64,000 bases of DNA from Macrophomina tecta (Eukaryota > Ascomycota > Dothideomycetes > Botryosphaeriales > Botryosphaeriaceae): contig JAKSGN010000003.1 of NCBI GenBank assembly GCA_024180945.1, positions 2,418,001 to 2,482,000 on the forward strand. The letters run 5' to 3'. Positions within the stretch are counted from its first letter, which is position 1, and each line of letters starts with the position of its first letter. The notes under the pieces are model-generated. The model saw nothing but the letters and a program-made list of their open reading frames with translations, was not told where the DNA came from and did no database searches. Below, in pieces: positions 48,080 to 59,050 of this stretch. The translations under genes and the position numbers were made by a program.

Positions 48080-50007
48080 TTACAGTCTTGAAATAAGTGC
48101 ACGGTTCACATCCGCGGCCTTCTGCAAATTTGCCGGCAACAGACGGCGCAAGACCTTGCCTGATGGACTTGGAATAGTCAGAAAAAGCCCATTTCGGCGG
48201 GAAACAAAAAAAAACTTACTTCCTCGGTATGGCATCCAGGATATGAACGCCGCCTTTGAGCCGTTTATAATGGGTGACCTGCCCATCAACGTACTGGCGA
48301 ATATCACGCCGTATGTCTACCAAGTCTTTTACGCTCCGATGGCTATCTACGGGGTGCAGTGCGACGTATGCGATTGGATACTCCGTCGCTTCTTCGTCCA
48401 CATGTATCCCGCACACAGCTGCGTCAGCGACACTGGTATGTCCGAGTAGAACGGCCTCCAGCTCGGCAGGCGCAACTTGATTTCTGTGGCATCATGTCAG
48501 CTTCTCCTTCGATCTGGATTTAACGCAGAACACGGCTTACCCTTTCACCTTGATCATCTCCTTCGCCCGGTCCACCAAAAACAGATACCCAACCTCATCA
48601 AAGTACCCAACATCGCCGGTCCGAAACCAGCCATCCGCATCCCTTCCCCCATCCAACCCCTCCCCCTTCACATACCCCAACATCAAATTGGGGCCCCTAA
48701 TCAGCACCTCTCCAGCGACCCCCTTCCCGCAGTCCTCTCCCTCCTCCTCGACCACCCTCGCCTCCACCCCAGGCAACAACCTTCCCACACTCCCCCTCGC
48801 CGCGCCTGCCACCTCATCCTCGCGCTGCGATGCCAGACTCGGGCTCGCCTCCGTCATCCCATACCACTGCGTAACCACGCACCCAAACGCCCCCGCCAAC
48901 CGATCCGCCACACTCAACTTCAACGGCGCCGCCGCATTGACCAGACACCGCAAGCTCGACAGGTCGCGCTGCCTCCCCGCGCGCTGCTCCTGCTCGCGCG
49001 CGCCCAGCAGCGCCAGCGCCATCGGCGGCACGACGTTCACGTGCGTGATCTTGTGCCGCTCGACGGCGTCCAGCAGCGCCGGCGCCTCGAACCGCCGGAA
49101 CACGACGATGGGCGCCCCCTGCGCCGCGTACTGGCAGCAGAAGCCGGCGAGCCCGAGGATGTGGAAGAAGGGGACGGCGAGCACGAGGACCGTCGAGGCG
49201 GTGAACATGCCGCGCAGGGCGGCGGCCTGCTGGAAGATGTTGGCCACGATGTTGGCGTGCGTGAGCGCGACGCCTTTGACCAGCCCGGAGGTGCCGGAGC
49301 TGAAGCTGATGAAGGCCGGCGTGCGGGCGAGGCCGGAGGGGGCCGGCTTGTGGGGGGTGAAGGCGGGAGAGGTCGCGCTGGATATGATGGCGGTGATGGC
49401 GAGGTGGTGGCATGTCGGCGGGAGGGATGGGCATGGATTGTCGCTCCAGACATGGATGGTGGGTGGGGCGGGCAGGCCCGTTGCGAAGGAGAGACCGGAT
49501 AGGAAGGTGGGCAGTAGCTCGTCTTCGATGAAGATGTGCTTCGGCTTGGATAGGTGGAGGGCGTGGGCGATTTCCTGGGGCTTTTTAGTGCTCTGCGGGT
49601 ATTGGTCTGGGATGTGGCCGCATTTACCTTAGGCTGGTACATAGGATTGAAGGCGGAGACGACGCCGCCGACGGCTAGGACGCCATGAACTGCGACGGGA
49701 AAGTAATTCTGAGGCACAATTGTTAAATTTCTCAATGGTTAAATGCTTTTGAGAGAAGGCATACCTTCGTGGTGGAGATTATACCAACAACCTCACCCGG
49801 CTGCACGCCAAGGCGAGTTTGTAGGTGCAAAGCGAATTTCCTGATTGCGAGACGTAAGGACTCATAGGTGAATACTACTTCGCCGCTCGCTCCATCTATA
49901 ATTGCCGGTTTTTGTGGCGGCGTGTTGTTGAAATTGTAATTAAGTAGAATATCCGTCAAGGTCGCGTCCCTGGGATAGTCCAAAATTTCGTTCGTACAGT
50001 GTATCAT
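48080..50007 (-). CDS. AMP-dependent acyl-CoA ligase (4CL-like), peroxisomal
   Basis: Activates a carboxylic acid through an acyl-adenylate to the CoA thioester. Five exons on the minus strand: 49765-50007, 49628-49708, 48541-49574, 48220-48483 and 48080-48167, giving 569 aa. The signature motifs are present: P-loop FSSGTSGLVKGV (residues about 199-210), WYGMTEASP, GWFRTGDVGYFDEVGYLFLVDRAKEMIKVKG, and the catalytic Lys545 in PRNPSGKVLRR. It ends SRL, a canonical PTS1. The third exon is very GC-rich, which produces many false open frames. It is divergent from the PRISE-type reductase across 420 bp. 4CL-like fungal ligases commonly accept cinnamate-, benzoate- or fatty-acid-type acids; the substrate here is unknown. 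Confidence 0.92.
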
Positions 50008-50427
50008 ATTGGCATCAATTCGAGTTGCTACAAGTTGTCTCACCAAGTTCGAAGCAGATCCCCAGTGTATAGTAGTGGGTCTACCTACGCGGGCGGAACA
50101 GGCTTGGACTGGGAGTGCAGCTGTTTCCGCCTTTCCGCCGCGAGAGCCGAAATCCCGCCCTTGCGTCAGCATTTCCGCCAACCCCGGAAATCTGCTTCGA
50201 AAGTCATGAGTGACCCCGAGGCCGGGCCACTCAGACCGAGATCCGGGGCTTAAGGTGCAGTAGCGCAAATTCCTCGCCGTAGCTGTGGGGAGTTTTACCG
50301 TGCTCGTGAGTGCGGGGAAGGATATCACGAGGGTGAGACTCCCCTTTGTGGCCTGAACTTTTAAGATACCCTTGGAAACTCAGAATTGTGACAGTTATAC
50401 TTTTTGAATTCTACAAGATAGCACACC
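50008..50427. promoter_or_regulatory. Divergent promoter: acyl-CoA ligase / PRISE reductase
   Basis: A 420-bp shared promoter with a cluster of half-sites: TTTCCG at 50,124, 50,132 and 50,172, and CGGAAA at 50,185. The last two form an everted pair with 7-bp spacing. No perfect CGGAAATTCCG is present. Confidence 0.55.
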
Positions 50428-51846
50428 ATGGTAACCACGCCCAAGAAGACCGCGTTTGTCACGGGCGCCAATGGCATCAGCGGCAACGCCATCATCGAAC
50501 ACCTTATTCGCGAGCCCAAACAAGAATGGTGGTTACCCCTGCGCAGGTATAACTGCTGAAGCTTATAAGAAACTAAGGGATCGTATCATCATCACCTCGC
50601 GAACGCCGCCGAAGACACATTGGCAAGATCCGCGGGTCGAGTTTGTGGCCATCGACTTTCTGGCACCGCTGGAAGAGATCATCAGGGCTATGGAACATCA
50701 CTGTGCCGGGGTCACACACGCCTACTTCACTTCCTATGTCCACATCGATAATTTTAAGCTTGTTGCCGAGGCGAATATCCCTCTGTTCAAGAACTTTTTG
50801 GACGCCATCGACATTGTTGCCGGCAACTCACTTCAGCGTGTCTGCCTTCAAACTGGAGGCAAGGTATATGTACTACCAACAACACAACAAGGACACCGGG
50901 CTGACTCAGTATGCTAGTACTACGGAGTTCACCTTGGGCCAGTCCGCGCGCCACTTGTCGAAGACGAACCCCGATATGAAGACCATGGTCTCAATTTCTA
51001 CTATAACCAAGAAGATTACTTGAAGGAAATGCAAAAGAAGCGGAATTGGACATATAATATTATCAGGCCGAATGCGATTGTCGGTTACACTCCGGGAAGT
51101 GAGTACTTACGCCACTTGTCACATTCCTGCACCGTTGTCTAACGCACGTGTAGAGAACGGAATGTCAGAAGCCGTCACGCTGGCAATATACATGCTCATT
51201 TGCAAGGAGGCTGGGCAGAAGGCTCGTTTTTCCGGCAATCGCTACTTCTGGCACTGCGTGGACGACAGTTCGTACGCGCCGAGCTTGGCTGACATGTCCG
51301 TTTGGGCCACAACGCAGGAGCATACGAAGAACGAAGCGTTCAACCATCAGAACGGAGATGTTTTCTTCTGGAAAAACCTATTGCCGAAGTTGGGAGACTA
51401 CTATGGTGTTGAGGTATGGCCACGTCGTTCTTCGTTGGTCCGCGAGACGCTAATGCTGACACGCCGGGTAGGTGCTTGGTGAAGACGCGATTGAATCTGC
51501 GGGAGACAGCGAGGTTATGGAACAGAACTTCAAGATGGGTGACTGGGCGAAGGATAAGAAACCAGTGTGGGAGAGCATCTGCAAGAAGTACGGTGGCAAC
51601 CCTGAAGCATTCGACTGGGGCACGTGGTGGTTCATGGACTGGGCTGTGGGCAAGTCTTGGCCGACCATCAGCAGCGTCACTAAAGCTCGGAAGATGGGAT
51701 GGCAACGGTACGATGACACCTACGAAACGTGGATAGAGACGTTCCGTTCTTTTGAAAACGCTGGAATCCTCCCCCGGCCTCAGCGCGGCTTGAAACGCTC
51801 GTATGCCGTATCCAACGGGACAAACGGGATCAATGGCGTCCATTGA
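50428..51846 (+). CDS. PRISE-type short-chain reductase
   Basis: 400 aa from five exons: 50428-50528, 50578-50863, 50918-51098, 51154-51413 and 51472-51846. It belongs to the extended SDR group related to plant progesterone-5beta-reductase/iridoid synthase (PRISE), NADPH-dependent enzymes that reduce enones. Visible motifs: the Rossmann glycine motif FVTGANGISGNAI (residues 10-22), ITSRTPPK binding the cofactor phosphate, AYFTSYVH, QTGGKYYGVHLGP across an exon junction, NFYYNQEDYL with the family's catalytic Tyr, and NIIRPNAIVGYTPG. There is no PTS1 (it ends GVH), so it is probably cytosolic. Fungal homologues are often annotated only as NAD-dependent epimerase. It shares a promoter with the ligase. 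Confidence 0.88.
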
Positions 51847-52218
51847 TGCGTGGCGCAGACAAGTGGTGCAGGTGGCGGATTTTGCTCTGTATCCAGTACC
51901 AATTAGCGGCCGAAGTACAGTGCTATTTTGCTTTATTTTGCATAGGCATCTTCAGTTACACCAGTTTCTCTCTCGGACGGATTGGTCGGCTATAGTTATA
52001 CGAACAGATGATGGTGCTAAGCCGTGCACTGTCTCTAACCTTGCCTCATTGAGTAATGACTCTCCTGAATGCCTCGTATTGACGGCACCACGTTTCTTTT
52101 TTAAGAAGCCCCTGTGTGTGCTGTTCCGTTGAACAGTGGAATGCTTAAATTTGCGATCGGCACCCCGTCGAAACATGTCCGTCAAACCCATCGTTCGCTT
52201 TCTGGTCGCTCGTTCATC
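51847..52218. other. Intergenic, PRISE reductase to protease
   Basis: 372 bp with no gene or recognisable regulatory motif of the cluster type. Taken as the likely right edge of the co-regulated set. Confidence 0.5.
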
Positions 52219-53500
52219 ATGGTCATCAGTATGAAGAGTGCGGGCCTTCTGGCTGCCGCGACAGCTGTTTCAGCTTCAGTCATTGACTTGCCCGTCCAAA
52301 TCCAAAACACCTATGTCCGTAACCTTCTCTACTTAACCTTATTTCAGCCAAGATTGACGTCATGCCCAGTCCTCTGTCGAACTACAAGTCGGAACGCCGG
52401 CCAAACCCTACCGCCTCCTGTTTGACACGGGCTCCTCCTCGGCGTGGATTGTCAACACCGACTGCACTGAAAGCTCGTGCCCCAACCTGAGCGGCTACAC
52501 TCGCACGAGCTACAACGCTTCGTCCTCCACCACCGCAGTCGACCTGGATTCCTTCTCGCGCATTCCCTACATCGACGGCGACGGTGTGGCCGGCTGGGCC
52601 TTCCAGGACGTTTTCGCGACGCCCGCCGGCGCCTCGCCCGCCCTCGAGTGGAACCAGACCCTCCTGTCGGTCAACGAGAGCAGCTGGCGTTTCATCACGG
52701 CCGACGGCTTCCTGGGCCTCGGCTTCTCGTCCATCGCCGAGGCGGGCACGTCCTCGCTCGTCGAGACGCTGCTGTGGGCCGGCCAGCTCAACGCCCGGCG
52801 CTTCGGCCTCTTCTACGGCACCAACCTGCGCAACGACAGCGGGCCGCACGACGGCGCGCTGACCATCGGCGGCAGCCGCGAGTCCACGTACGCCGAGGGC
52901 GACGTCGTCTTCGCGCCGCTGCGCAAGGAGGACCCGTACCAGCTGTGGCGCACGCCGCTGCGCTCCGTCAACGTGCTCGTCGCCCGCGGCGCCAACGCGT
53001 CCGTCGCCGTCCGCAACGGCGAGCTGCCCACCACCTCCGATCCGCCCGGCACCTGGCCCAAGGCCAACGTCACCCTGCCCCTGTGGGGCGCCGGCAGGGC
53101 CGTCTTCGACACCGGCGCCGGGCGCGTCTCCGTGCCGTCCGAGCTCGCGGATGTCATCTACTACAACTTGGGGTGGAATATCTCCAAGCTATACAGCGGC
53201 GAGGAGCGCTTCGAGTGCCAGCATTTGAACGCGTCGTGGGCGCTGTCGTTCACGCTGGGCGAGGGCGCCGAGGAGGATGACGTGACGTTTACGTTGCGTG
53301 GCGACGAGTTCTTCGTGCCCGGCGACCAGTGTATGCCGCCTATCGATGATAGCGGTGCCAGCGGGTTCGCCCTGATCGGCTCGGCTTTCTTGAGGAGGCA
53401 CTACTCTGTCTTCGACTTTGGCGCGGATAAGGTCGAGGATTACCAGCCGAAGATCGGCTTTGCCAGGTTGAAGAGGGAATATGACTATCAGTATCGGTGA
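52219..53500 (+). CDS. Secreted pepsin-like aspartic protease (A1)
   Basis: Two exons (52219-52314 and 52370-53500; intron 55 bp) give 408 aa. A second ATG at 52,231 is equally possible. The N-terminus is a signal peptide (KSAGLLAAATAVSASV). Both active-site loops are present: FDTGSSSAW (Asp51) and FDTGAGR (Asp279). The FLGLGF and FALIGSAFLRRHYSVFD blocks are typical of the pepsin fold. Several N-x-S/T sites suggest glycosylation. There is no obvious GPI tail, as the protein ends in a charged Tyr-rich stretch. The second exon is much more GC-rich at third codon positions than the cluster genes to its left. Its role is extracellular proteolysis, and I see no link to the peroxisomal set. Confidence 0.92.
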
Positions 53501-53705
53501 AGGCGGGGTGAAAAACTAAGCCCAGATGATGTTAATATGAGTCGATGGGGAATGCCAACAAAAGAGAAACGTATATATGCAGGTTAAACAGATTACAGAG
53601 TGCGAAACTCACGGATGGTCTACCTGTCTGGAGGCCAGCAAAATACAATGCTAAACCGTGAACAAGCAGAAAAAGTAGCTTCATCTCTCGCGCTCTCTCT
53701 TTTTC
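53501..53705. other. Intergenic, convergent
   Basis: 205 bp between the protease stop and the stop of the minus-strand membrane protein. Nothing else recognised. Confidence 0.5.
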
Positions 53706-55164
53706 CTAACTCTTGAACTGCAGCCAACTCCTCCTCTTCCCGCCCGGACCCGCCTCCGCCTCCACCCTCTCCGACCTCTCCACATCCACCTCTATTTCCC
53801 GCTCAATCACGAGTCCCCGCTCTGACGCGCTCGCCGTCCGCACGCTCTCCACGTCCACGTTCACGCCTTTCTTCACATCGCCCCTGTTGTTCGTCATCAT
53901 CTCGAAGTCGCGCTGCTCCGTCTGCAGCAGGCTCCACGGCCCGCCCTTCTTCCGCTCCTTGCTGCGCTGGCTGCTCGGCCAGACCGTCTCTGGGCGCCGA
54001 TTGTTGATGGTTTTATTAGAGCCTGTGTGGTCGCTGTTCCCGCCACTGTTGCCGCTCACGTGCGACCGCAGTTTCGTGCGGATGACGCGGATGAGCGGGC
54101 GCAGTGTGGCGAGAGAGCCGGCGGTGATGGCGAGACCGCATTCGACGGTCGACCAGGTGGCGATGTCGACGGTTGCGTCTGTGGATTTCCCGTCAGCGCT
54201 GGGAGAAAAAGGGAAGGGAGACGCCGGCGGAGGAAGGGGGTGGCAAATTTTTTTTTTTAAAAAAAAAAAAATAAGTGGAGTGGAAGAGAGAGAAAAGAAA
54301 AAGGAAGAGGGGAAAAAAAGAAAAGAAAAAAAAAGGACATACACAGGAAGTCGGCTTCAGGTAGTCGCGACAGTAGGCCGTGCGCACAAGGATTGCGCAC
54401 GAGGCGATGCAGGCCATGCTCAGAATGGGCGCGATGGCGATCTTCATACGGCGCGACATGTTGAGGTTCCAGACGAGGAACACGGGCAGCAGGCCGAAGG
54501 TGAAGTCGCACAGCGCGTTGACGGCCGAGTAGAAGTAGGTCAGGTTGATGATGACGAAGATGTCGAGGCACTGCCCCGTCGTGCTCCCCGTCACGCGCGT
54601 CCAGAAGTAGGAGACGGGCAGGCACTGGAAGAGCGTGACGAAGGTGAAGACGATCCCCGTGATGGCTGTGGCCATCATGGCCGTCCAGATGATGCGGATG
54701 TGCACGCGGTGCACGGTCAGGCGGAGCAGGAAGAAACCGATTGAGACCTTGACGAACCACATAGTACTCGTGTAGGCGACATAGCAGCACCACCAGAACT
54801 GGAGAGTGTTATGAAGAATGATTCCCGTGCGGGAGTTGGGCGGCGAGACTTACTCTCATGGCTTTCATTGTGCTTTCTCGCGTCAAAGTGTCGTTTCGTT
54901 GACCCGTACCATAGGCGATGCCTCCAAGGGCGCATGTTGTATACATGATGTATGTAAGCTGGTGCGGATTTTAGGATTAGCAGTGAACCATGTGGCGTGA
55001 TGACTTGAACCAACCGTTGCAGCCACCATAAACCAGTCGTCTCGCCCAAAGGCTTTTACAATGCTGGTTCTGACAAATATCCGCAGGAGAGTTGCAGTGA
55101 GGGCCATGGTGATCATGACTACTAGGACCACAAAATACTCAGGGCCCCGGTTTTCGGCTGCCAT
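53706..55164 (-). CDS. Rhodopsin-domain seven-helix membrane protein
   Basis: 393 aa from four exons on the minus strand: 55015-55164, 54854-54958, 54345-54798 and 53706-54178. Hydrophobic helices fill the first 270 residues or so: EYFVVLVVMITMALTATLLR, FWWCCYVAYTSTMWFVK, WTAMMATAITGIVFTFVTLF, FGLLPVFLVW and SMACIASCAILV. The markers GRDDWF, CLPVSYFWTR and WSTVECGLAI are typical of the fungal rhodopsin-domain (SAT4/PTH11-related) integral membrane family. A charged cytoplasmic tail of about 110 residues follows. The third intron (166 bp) contains a long T/C-rich run (A-rich on the plus strand, 54,247-54,340) and a GTGTAT donor, chosen because it keeps the frame into ATVDIATWS. The function is unknown; members are often called receptors without proof. 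Confidence 0.85.
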
Positions 55165-55827
55165 GACTACGATTAGGTCTCTTTCGCAGGTGCGTAATTC
55201 TTCGGCATCAGCAATGGCTAAGTCGTGCGTGCCCGATGAGGTTCGGCTGCCCGGGAAGCCGCAGACTTTGAGATTGGAGAAGGGGTCACCGCGAATCGGC
55301 TTATGCAGAGCCTCGTAGAATAATGAGTACGAAGATAAGAACGAGGGAGGTGGCCATAAAAGTAGGTGCGGAGCTTCAAGTCGAGGGAATCCGAGGACTT
55401 CGGCGTGGATATTACCGCATTTAATCTGGCCTGGCCAGGAGTGATCCGTGGGAATTCAAATCTTTCCGCGGGGCGGATTGGCCAAACCAGAATGCCGCAC
55501 AGGAAGCTAGCCAAACTATCTACGGCCCCAGACGGCTGTGTTTCCGGATGATAATGCTTGCCGACCAAAGGCAGACGGCTGAAGGCGAGCTCGAGGCCAT
55601 GCCTGGATCGGCAATTGCTCCTAGTCTACGGGAATGTCCCGTCGCTAAGATCGGGGCAAAGCTCAGGAACGGATCCAAGTAGCCGGCCGATTCTTGCAAT
55701 AGCACACGACGAGAACGCCGGGATCGACGCTAAGGAAACCTAAGTGCTTCGCGCAGCATCTGGGAAGCGCCGGGTCTGATTGGCGGTTATTTTCTGGATG
55801 TTGAGGCTGAGCAGACAGGATGCGAGC
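55165..55827. other. Intergenic, membrane protein to hAT element
   Basis: 663 bp upstream of the minus-strand membrane protein. The short open frames in both directions have no family likeness. It contains TTTCCGCGGGGCGG at about 55,466, probably unrelated to the cluster motif. Confidence 0.5.
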
Positions 55828-58553
55828 CAGACATCCCAATAATAAATAAATACATAATATTGACATATTCTTATGTATTCATTGGCAGATCCTAATATTA
55901 TTATCGATTGCTAAGCTTATCAATAATTATTAATATAAAACTGAAGCGCCATGCATGTCGTCGTTGCCGCCAGCAATATCCATGACCTTACCATCTACTG
56001 CCACGTAGACTTTGCGGACCAAGTCATTCTTCACCCAGTTGCTCAGGCATTGAAGCTTCTCGATAGTATCAGGCGAGAGCCGTGCCCTGTCCCAAGAAAT
56101 TGTCCGCCTTGCGCAAGAGAATACCCGTTCCGGATCGTCGGACATCGCCGGCACACTTAGTATGTCAATGGCCAATTGGTGTAAACGTGGATACTCAATC
56201 CTCTGTTCTTCTCGACACCACCATTCAAGCGGTGTTTTGGTCGTCATAGGTCTTGGCGGAGAATTGACGAATTTTTCGAATTCATCCTCATCTCCGGGTT
56301 CATCCAAGACACTCATTGACTGCTTGATACGCTCGTACGGTGTTACTTCCCGTCGTTCGTCGTTCAGCCGAGCCGCGGACTCCGACGGGAGTGGCCGGTC
56401 CTTGTACTTCGCCCAATGCTGCCGTGCACCAGCAATAGCGGTCTGCCTCCATTCCTCTGCCCAGTGGCGGTCAAGGTACCTCCGGCGCTTTTCTGGATGG
56501 AGCAATAATGCCGTGGCATATATTGGGTTTCTGTCACTCTCTTCATAATACTTCGAGAGAACCCACCAACCCATGTGAATGGAATGAACCATACGCGCGT
56601 TGCTGGCGTATTTGCCCTGCTTTAACATCAGTCCAGGTCTGGTAATCGATCGAGCCGTCCATGGCTTACCTTGGCATTCTCAAACTGCATGAAAAGAATA
56701 TCCATATTCTCTAGCACCTGATCTATTGATGCCCACTCCATTTGCTGCTCCAAGGTCGCTTGGTAAAACGGCTGCAAGAACTCGTGAGTCATTTTGAGTA
56801 CTTGCCAATCATCATGTGTGAGGATGTCGTCTTCCAGCTCGTTGTGGTATTGGTTGAGGAATATTGACAATGGACCCTCTTGGCTGATAGCCGCATCAAG
56901 CAACTTGAACCATGAGTTCCAACGGGTGATATTGTCAATTCCAAGCGCCTTTTCTGCAATGTCATCCCATGCATCGTTGCGCACTGTGGAATTACGGATG
57001 AACACCGCAATGTTGTGGAGTTTACCCATTGGGCCGATGCTCCGCCAGCCGGCAGTGTCATGGCGTTTCTTGCGCCTGTCGTGACTCTTGTGACAAGTGT
57101 TCGACTGAATTTGGTCGTGTAACGCGTCCGCAACTGTTACATCATTTACCTCGTGTTGCGCCTGCGCAATTGCGGCCTGCAGAGCGTCCTCACTAGTTGC
57201 AAAGAGAAAGGCTTGAAGGGACAAGTTAATGATGTGGCCGGCACACCGCGTTCGAGAGGACACTGGGTCAAGTGTAAGGCCGTACTCTTGCGACAGCTCA
57301 ACAGCAAGTTGGCGGAGACAGGTGTCATTCTTTGCGTCATTGTCCCCAGTGAAGTAGCCGATTCGGGGCGCTAAGTGGTACTGTCGGATAATCGTCATCA
57401 AGTGAGGTGCCATAGCCGTGCCGGCGTGAGAGCGGCGGAGGTTTGGTAGCCCTAGCAATGCTTTCCGAGGTTTGTAGGCCTCGTCAACCCATTGGGCGTG
57501 AACAGCGATATAGGCCTTCCGCTGAGGAGAAGACCATACGTCCATAGCAATGTGTACGAGGCTCCGGGCACGTTCTAGCCATTCCTTTACGGATTGTTGA
57601 TGCGCATCGTAGGCCCTATCCAAGTCCGCCGCAACTGTGCTACCGGAATCAGTTAGGAACTCTTCAACGGCAGGGTTTATCGCGGCCAGAAGTGCCTGGT
57701 ATTCCGGCCAGGTTACGAAGTTGAGCGGTAAATGTTTATGTGCGGATAGCAACATCTGTGCCTCTCGAAAGGCATCGACATTGATTACACTCCGTAGAGT
57801 GTTCATCTCATTCTCCCTGACTTGCTGCAGCCGCTTGCCGGTTGTTCTTGCGAAGGCATTTTCGATGGCTAGTTGGCGCCTGTTTTGAGATTTTGAATCC
57901 TCTCGATCAAGTATGTGATGAGCCTTCTCGAGATGATAGCGGGCGTTGCCAGATATGTGGGTTGACCAGGATGGATTGCGACAACGCGTGCAGTAGTGAA
58001 GTAATTTCCCGCTCATAGTACGTGGCTCGTCGCCTTGAGCTTCTCGAAAGTGATCCCATGTTGATGTGGCTCTCAGTTTCCGTCTCTTGACCGTATGCTG
58101 AGCTGACGATGCCTCGGGTTCTGACAGTGTGCTGGCAACTTGTGAGGCACTGTCAGAGGGTACCACGGAGGAAGAACTTGACGGGGCATTGGATTGGGGC
58201 AGTGAGGATATGTTTGACGTCCATTGTCGTGTGTAGAGATATGTCGCTGATGTATTACGAACTGCGTACTTGCAACGTGACGGGTATGGCGAGGCAGCAG
58301 TTTCGGTTGCTAGGAGTTACAAACATTGGAGTTCACCTCCTATCTAGAGGCCTGATAAGCAGTAATATGCGTACAAGACTGCAATTTAATCTGAAACACT
58401 CTGGGGGAATTGGCGCTGGAAAATAGTGGGCCTATATTATTAATAGTTAACAATATATATTTATTGGCAGCGTCTATATTATTATCCTTATGGAAAAGCT
58501 TAACAATAAATATGCCCTTAATAATAAATATATATTTATTACTGGGATGTCTG
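55828..58553 (-). mobile_element. hAT DNA transposon, 2,726 bp
   Basis: The terminal inverted repeats start CAGACATCCCA(A/G)TAATAAATA at 55,828 and, on the opposite strand, at 58,553, with about 25 matching positions. The subterminal DNA is A/T-rich and repeats TAATAAATA. It encodes one apparently complete hAT transposase. The expected 8-bp target duplication is not clean: ATGCGAGC on the left and ATACCAAG on the right. Base composition is normal with no sign of RIP. Confidence 0.8.
55930..58166 (-). CDS. hAT transposase, apparently intact
   Basis: 728 aa from two exons (56670-58166 and 55930-56619) around a 50-bp intron with a GTAAGC donor and GACTGATG branch region. Without the intron the frame would stop at 56,628. 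The N-terminus has a BED-type zinc finger (YCTRCRNPSW...HLEKAHH, residues about 55-85). The middle has RNase-H-like hAT blocks (MDVWSSPQRKAYIAVHAQW, TGDNDAKNDTCLRQLA, CAGHIINLSLQAFL). The C-terminus has the hAT dimerisation domain (PLEWWCREEQRIEYPRL, ILSVPAMSDDPERVFS). No internal stop or frameshift was found, so activity is possible. Confidence 0.88.
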
Positions 58554-59050
58554 ATACCAAGCCTATCCGAGAGGAGTGAGTGGCAAGAGAGAATCAAATA
58601 GACGAATACGGGCGTACCTGGGCGGCCGAGTTGGCTGTCGTGAGCGCAATTTCCAAAGCAGAGCCTTCCAGATTTGAGAGCATTCTTGCTGAACTTAAGC
58701 ATTACTATGCTGAAAAGTGAAGGCGGAAGAGGGGGAGCTGGAGAGATTTTGGCAGAGAAAGAGAATTTCGTGACCATTTTATGATCTGCAGGCTCTATGA
58801 GTCGGCACAAATCGATTTGCGGAGAGAGCGAACCCGAAAAGATGACGGTGATTGGTCTGAAGGAAAACGCGGGGAAATCTGGGTTAGAGATGGTCCGTGT
58901 GCACAGCTTATCCATGCTGCAGGATGATGTACGAATGGGAAAGCGGGGGAACATGGCCCGCGGGGCGTGTCGTCCGGCGTAACGCATGACCCCGCGGCCG
59001 TCGTTCACACCGCCGCTCCTCAACCTCCCACATCTGCTCCGACAGTCAGT
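58554..59050 (+). other. Intergenic, hAT element to second regulator
   Basis: 497 bp upstream of the second Zn2Cys6 gene. The long minus-strand open frame (58,340-59,023) crosses the hAT end and shows no domain, so I treat it as chance. Confidence 0.5.

Noticed and set aside
48477..49735. Several long frames (up to 360 codons) on both strands
   Set aside because: They are shadows of the GC-rich third exon of the acyl-CoA ligase, with Pro/Arg/Ser-rich nonsense composition.
52477..53280. 267-codon plus-strand frame rich in Arg
   Set aside because: It is a shifted-frame shadow of the aspartic protease, whose own frame has both DTG motifs.
53713..54744. 343-codon plus-strand frame
   Set aside because: It is antisense to the rhodopsin-domain protein and runs through its purine/pyrimidine-rich intron.
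56628..56669. Stop codon splitting the hAT transposase into two genes
   Set aside because: A 50-bp intron with good donor, branch and acceptor removes the stop and joins the two parts in frame.
58340..59023. 227-codon minus-strand frame
   Set aside because: It crosses the hAT terminus and intergenic DNA, shows no domain, and has no initiation or splice context that makes sense.
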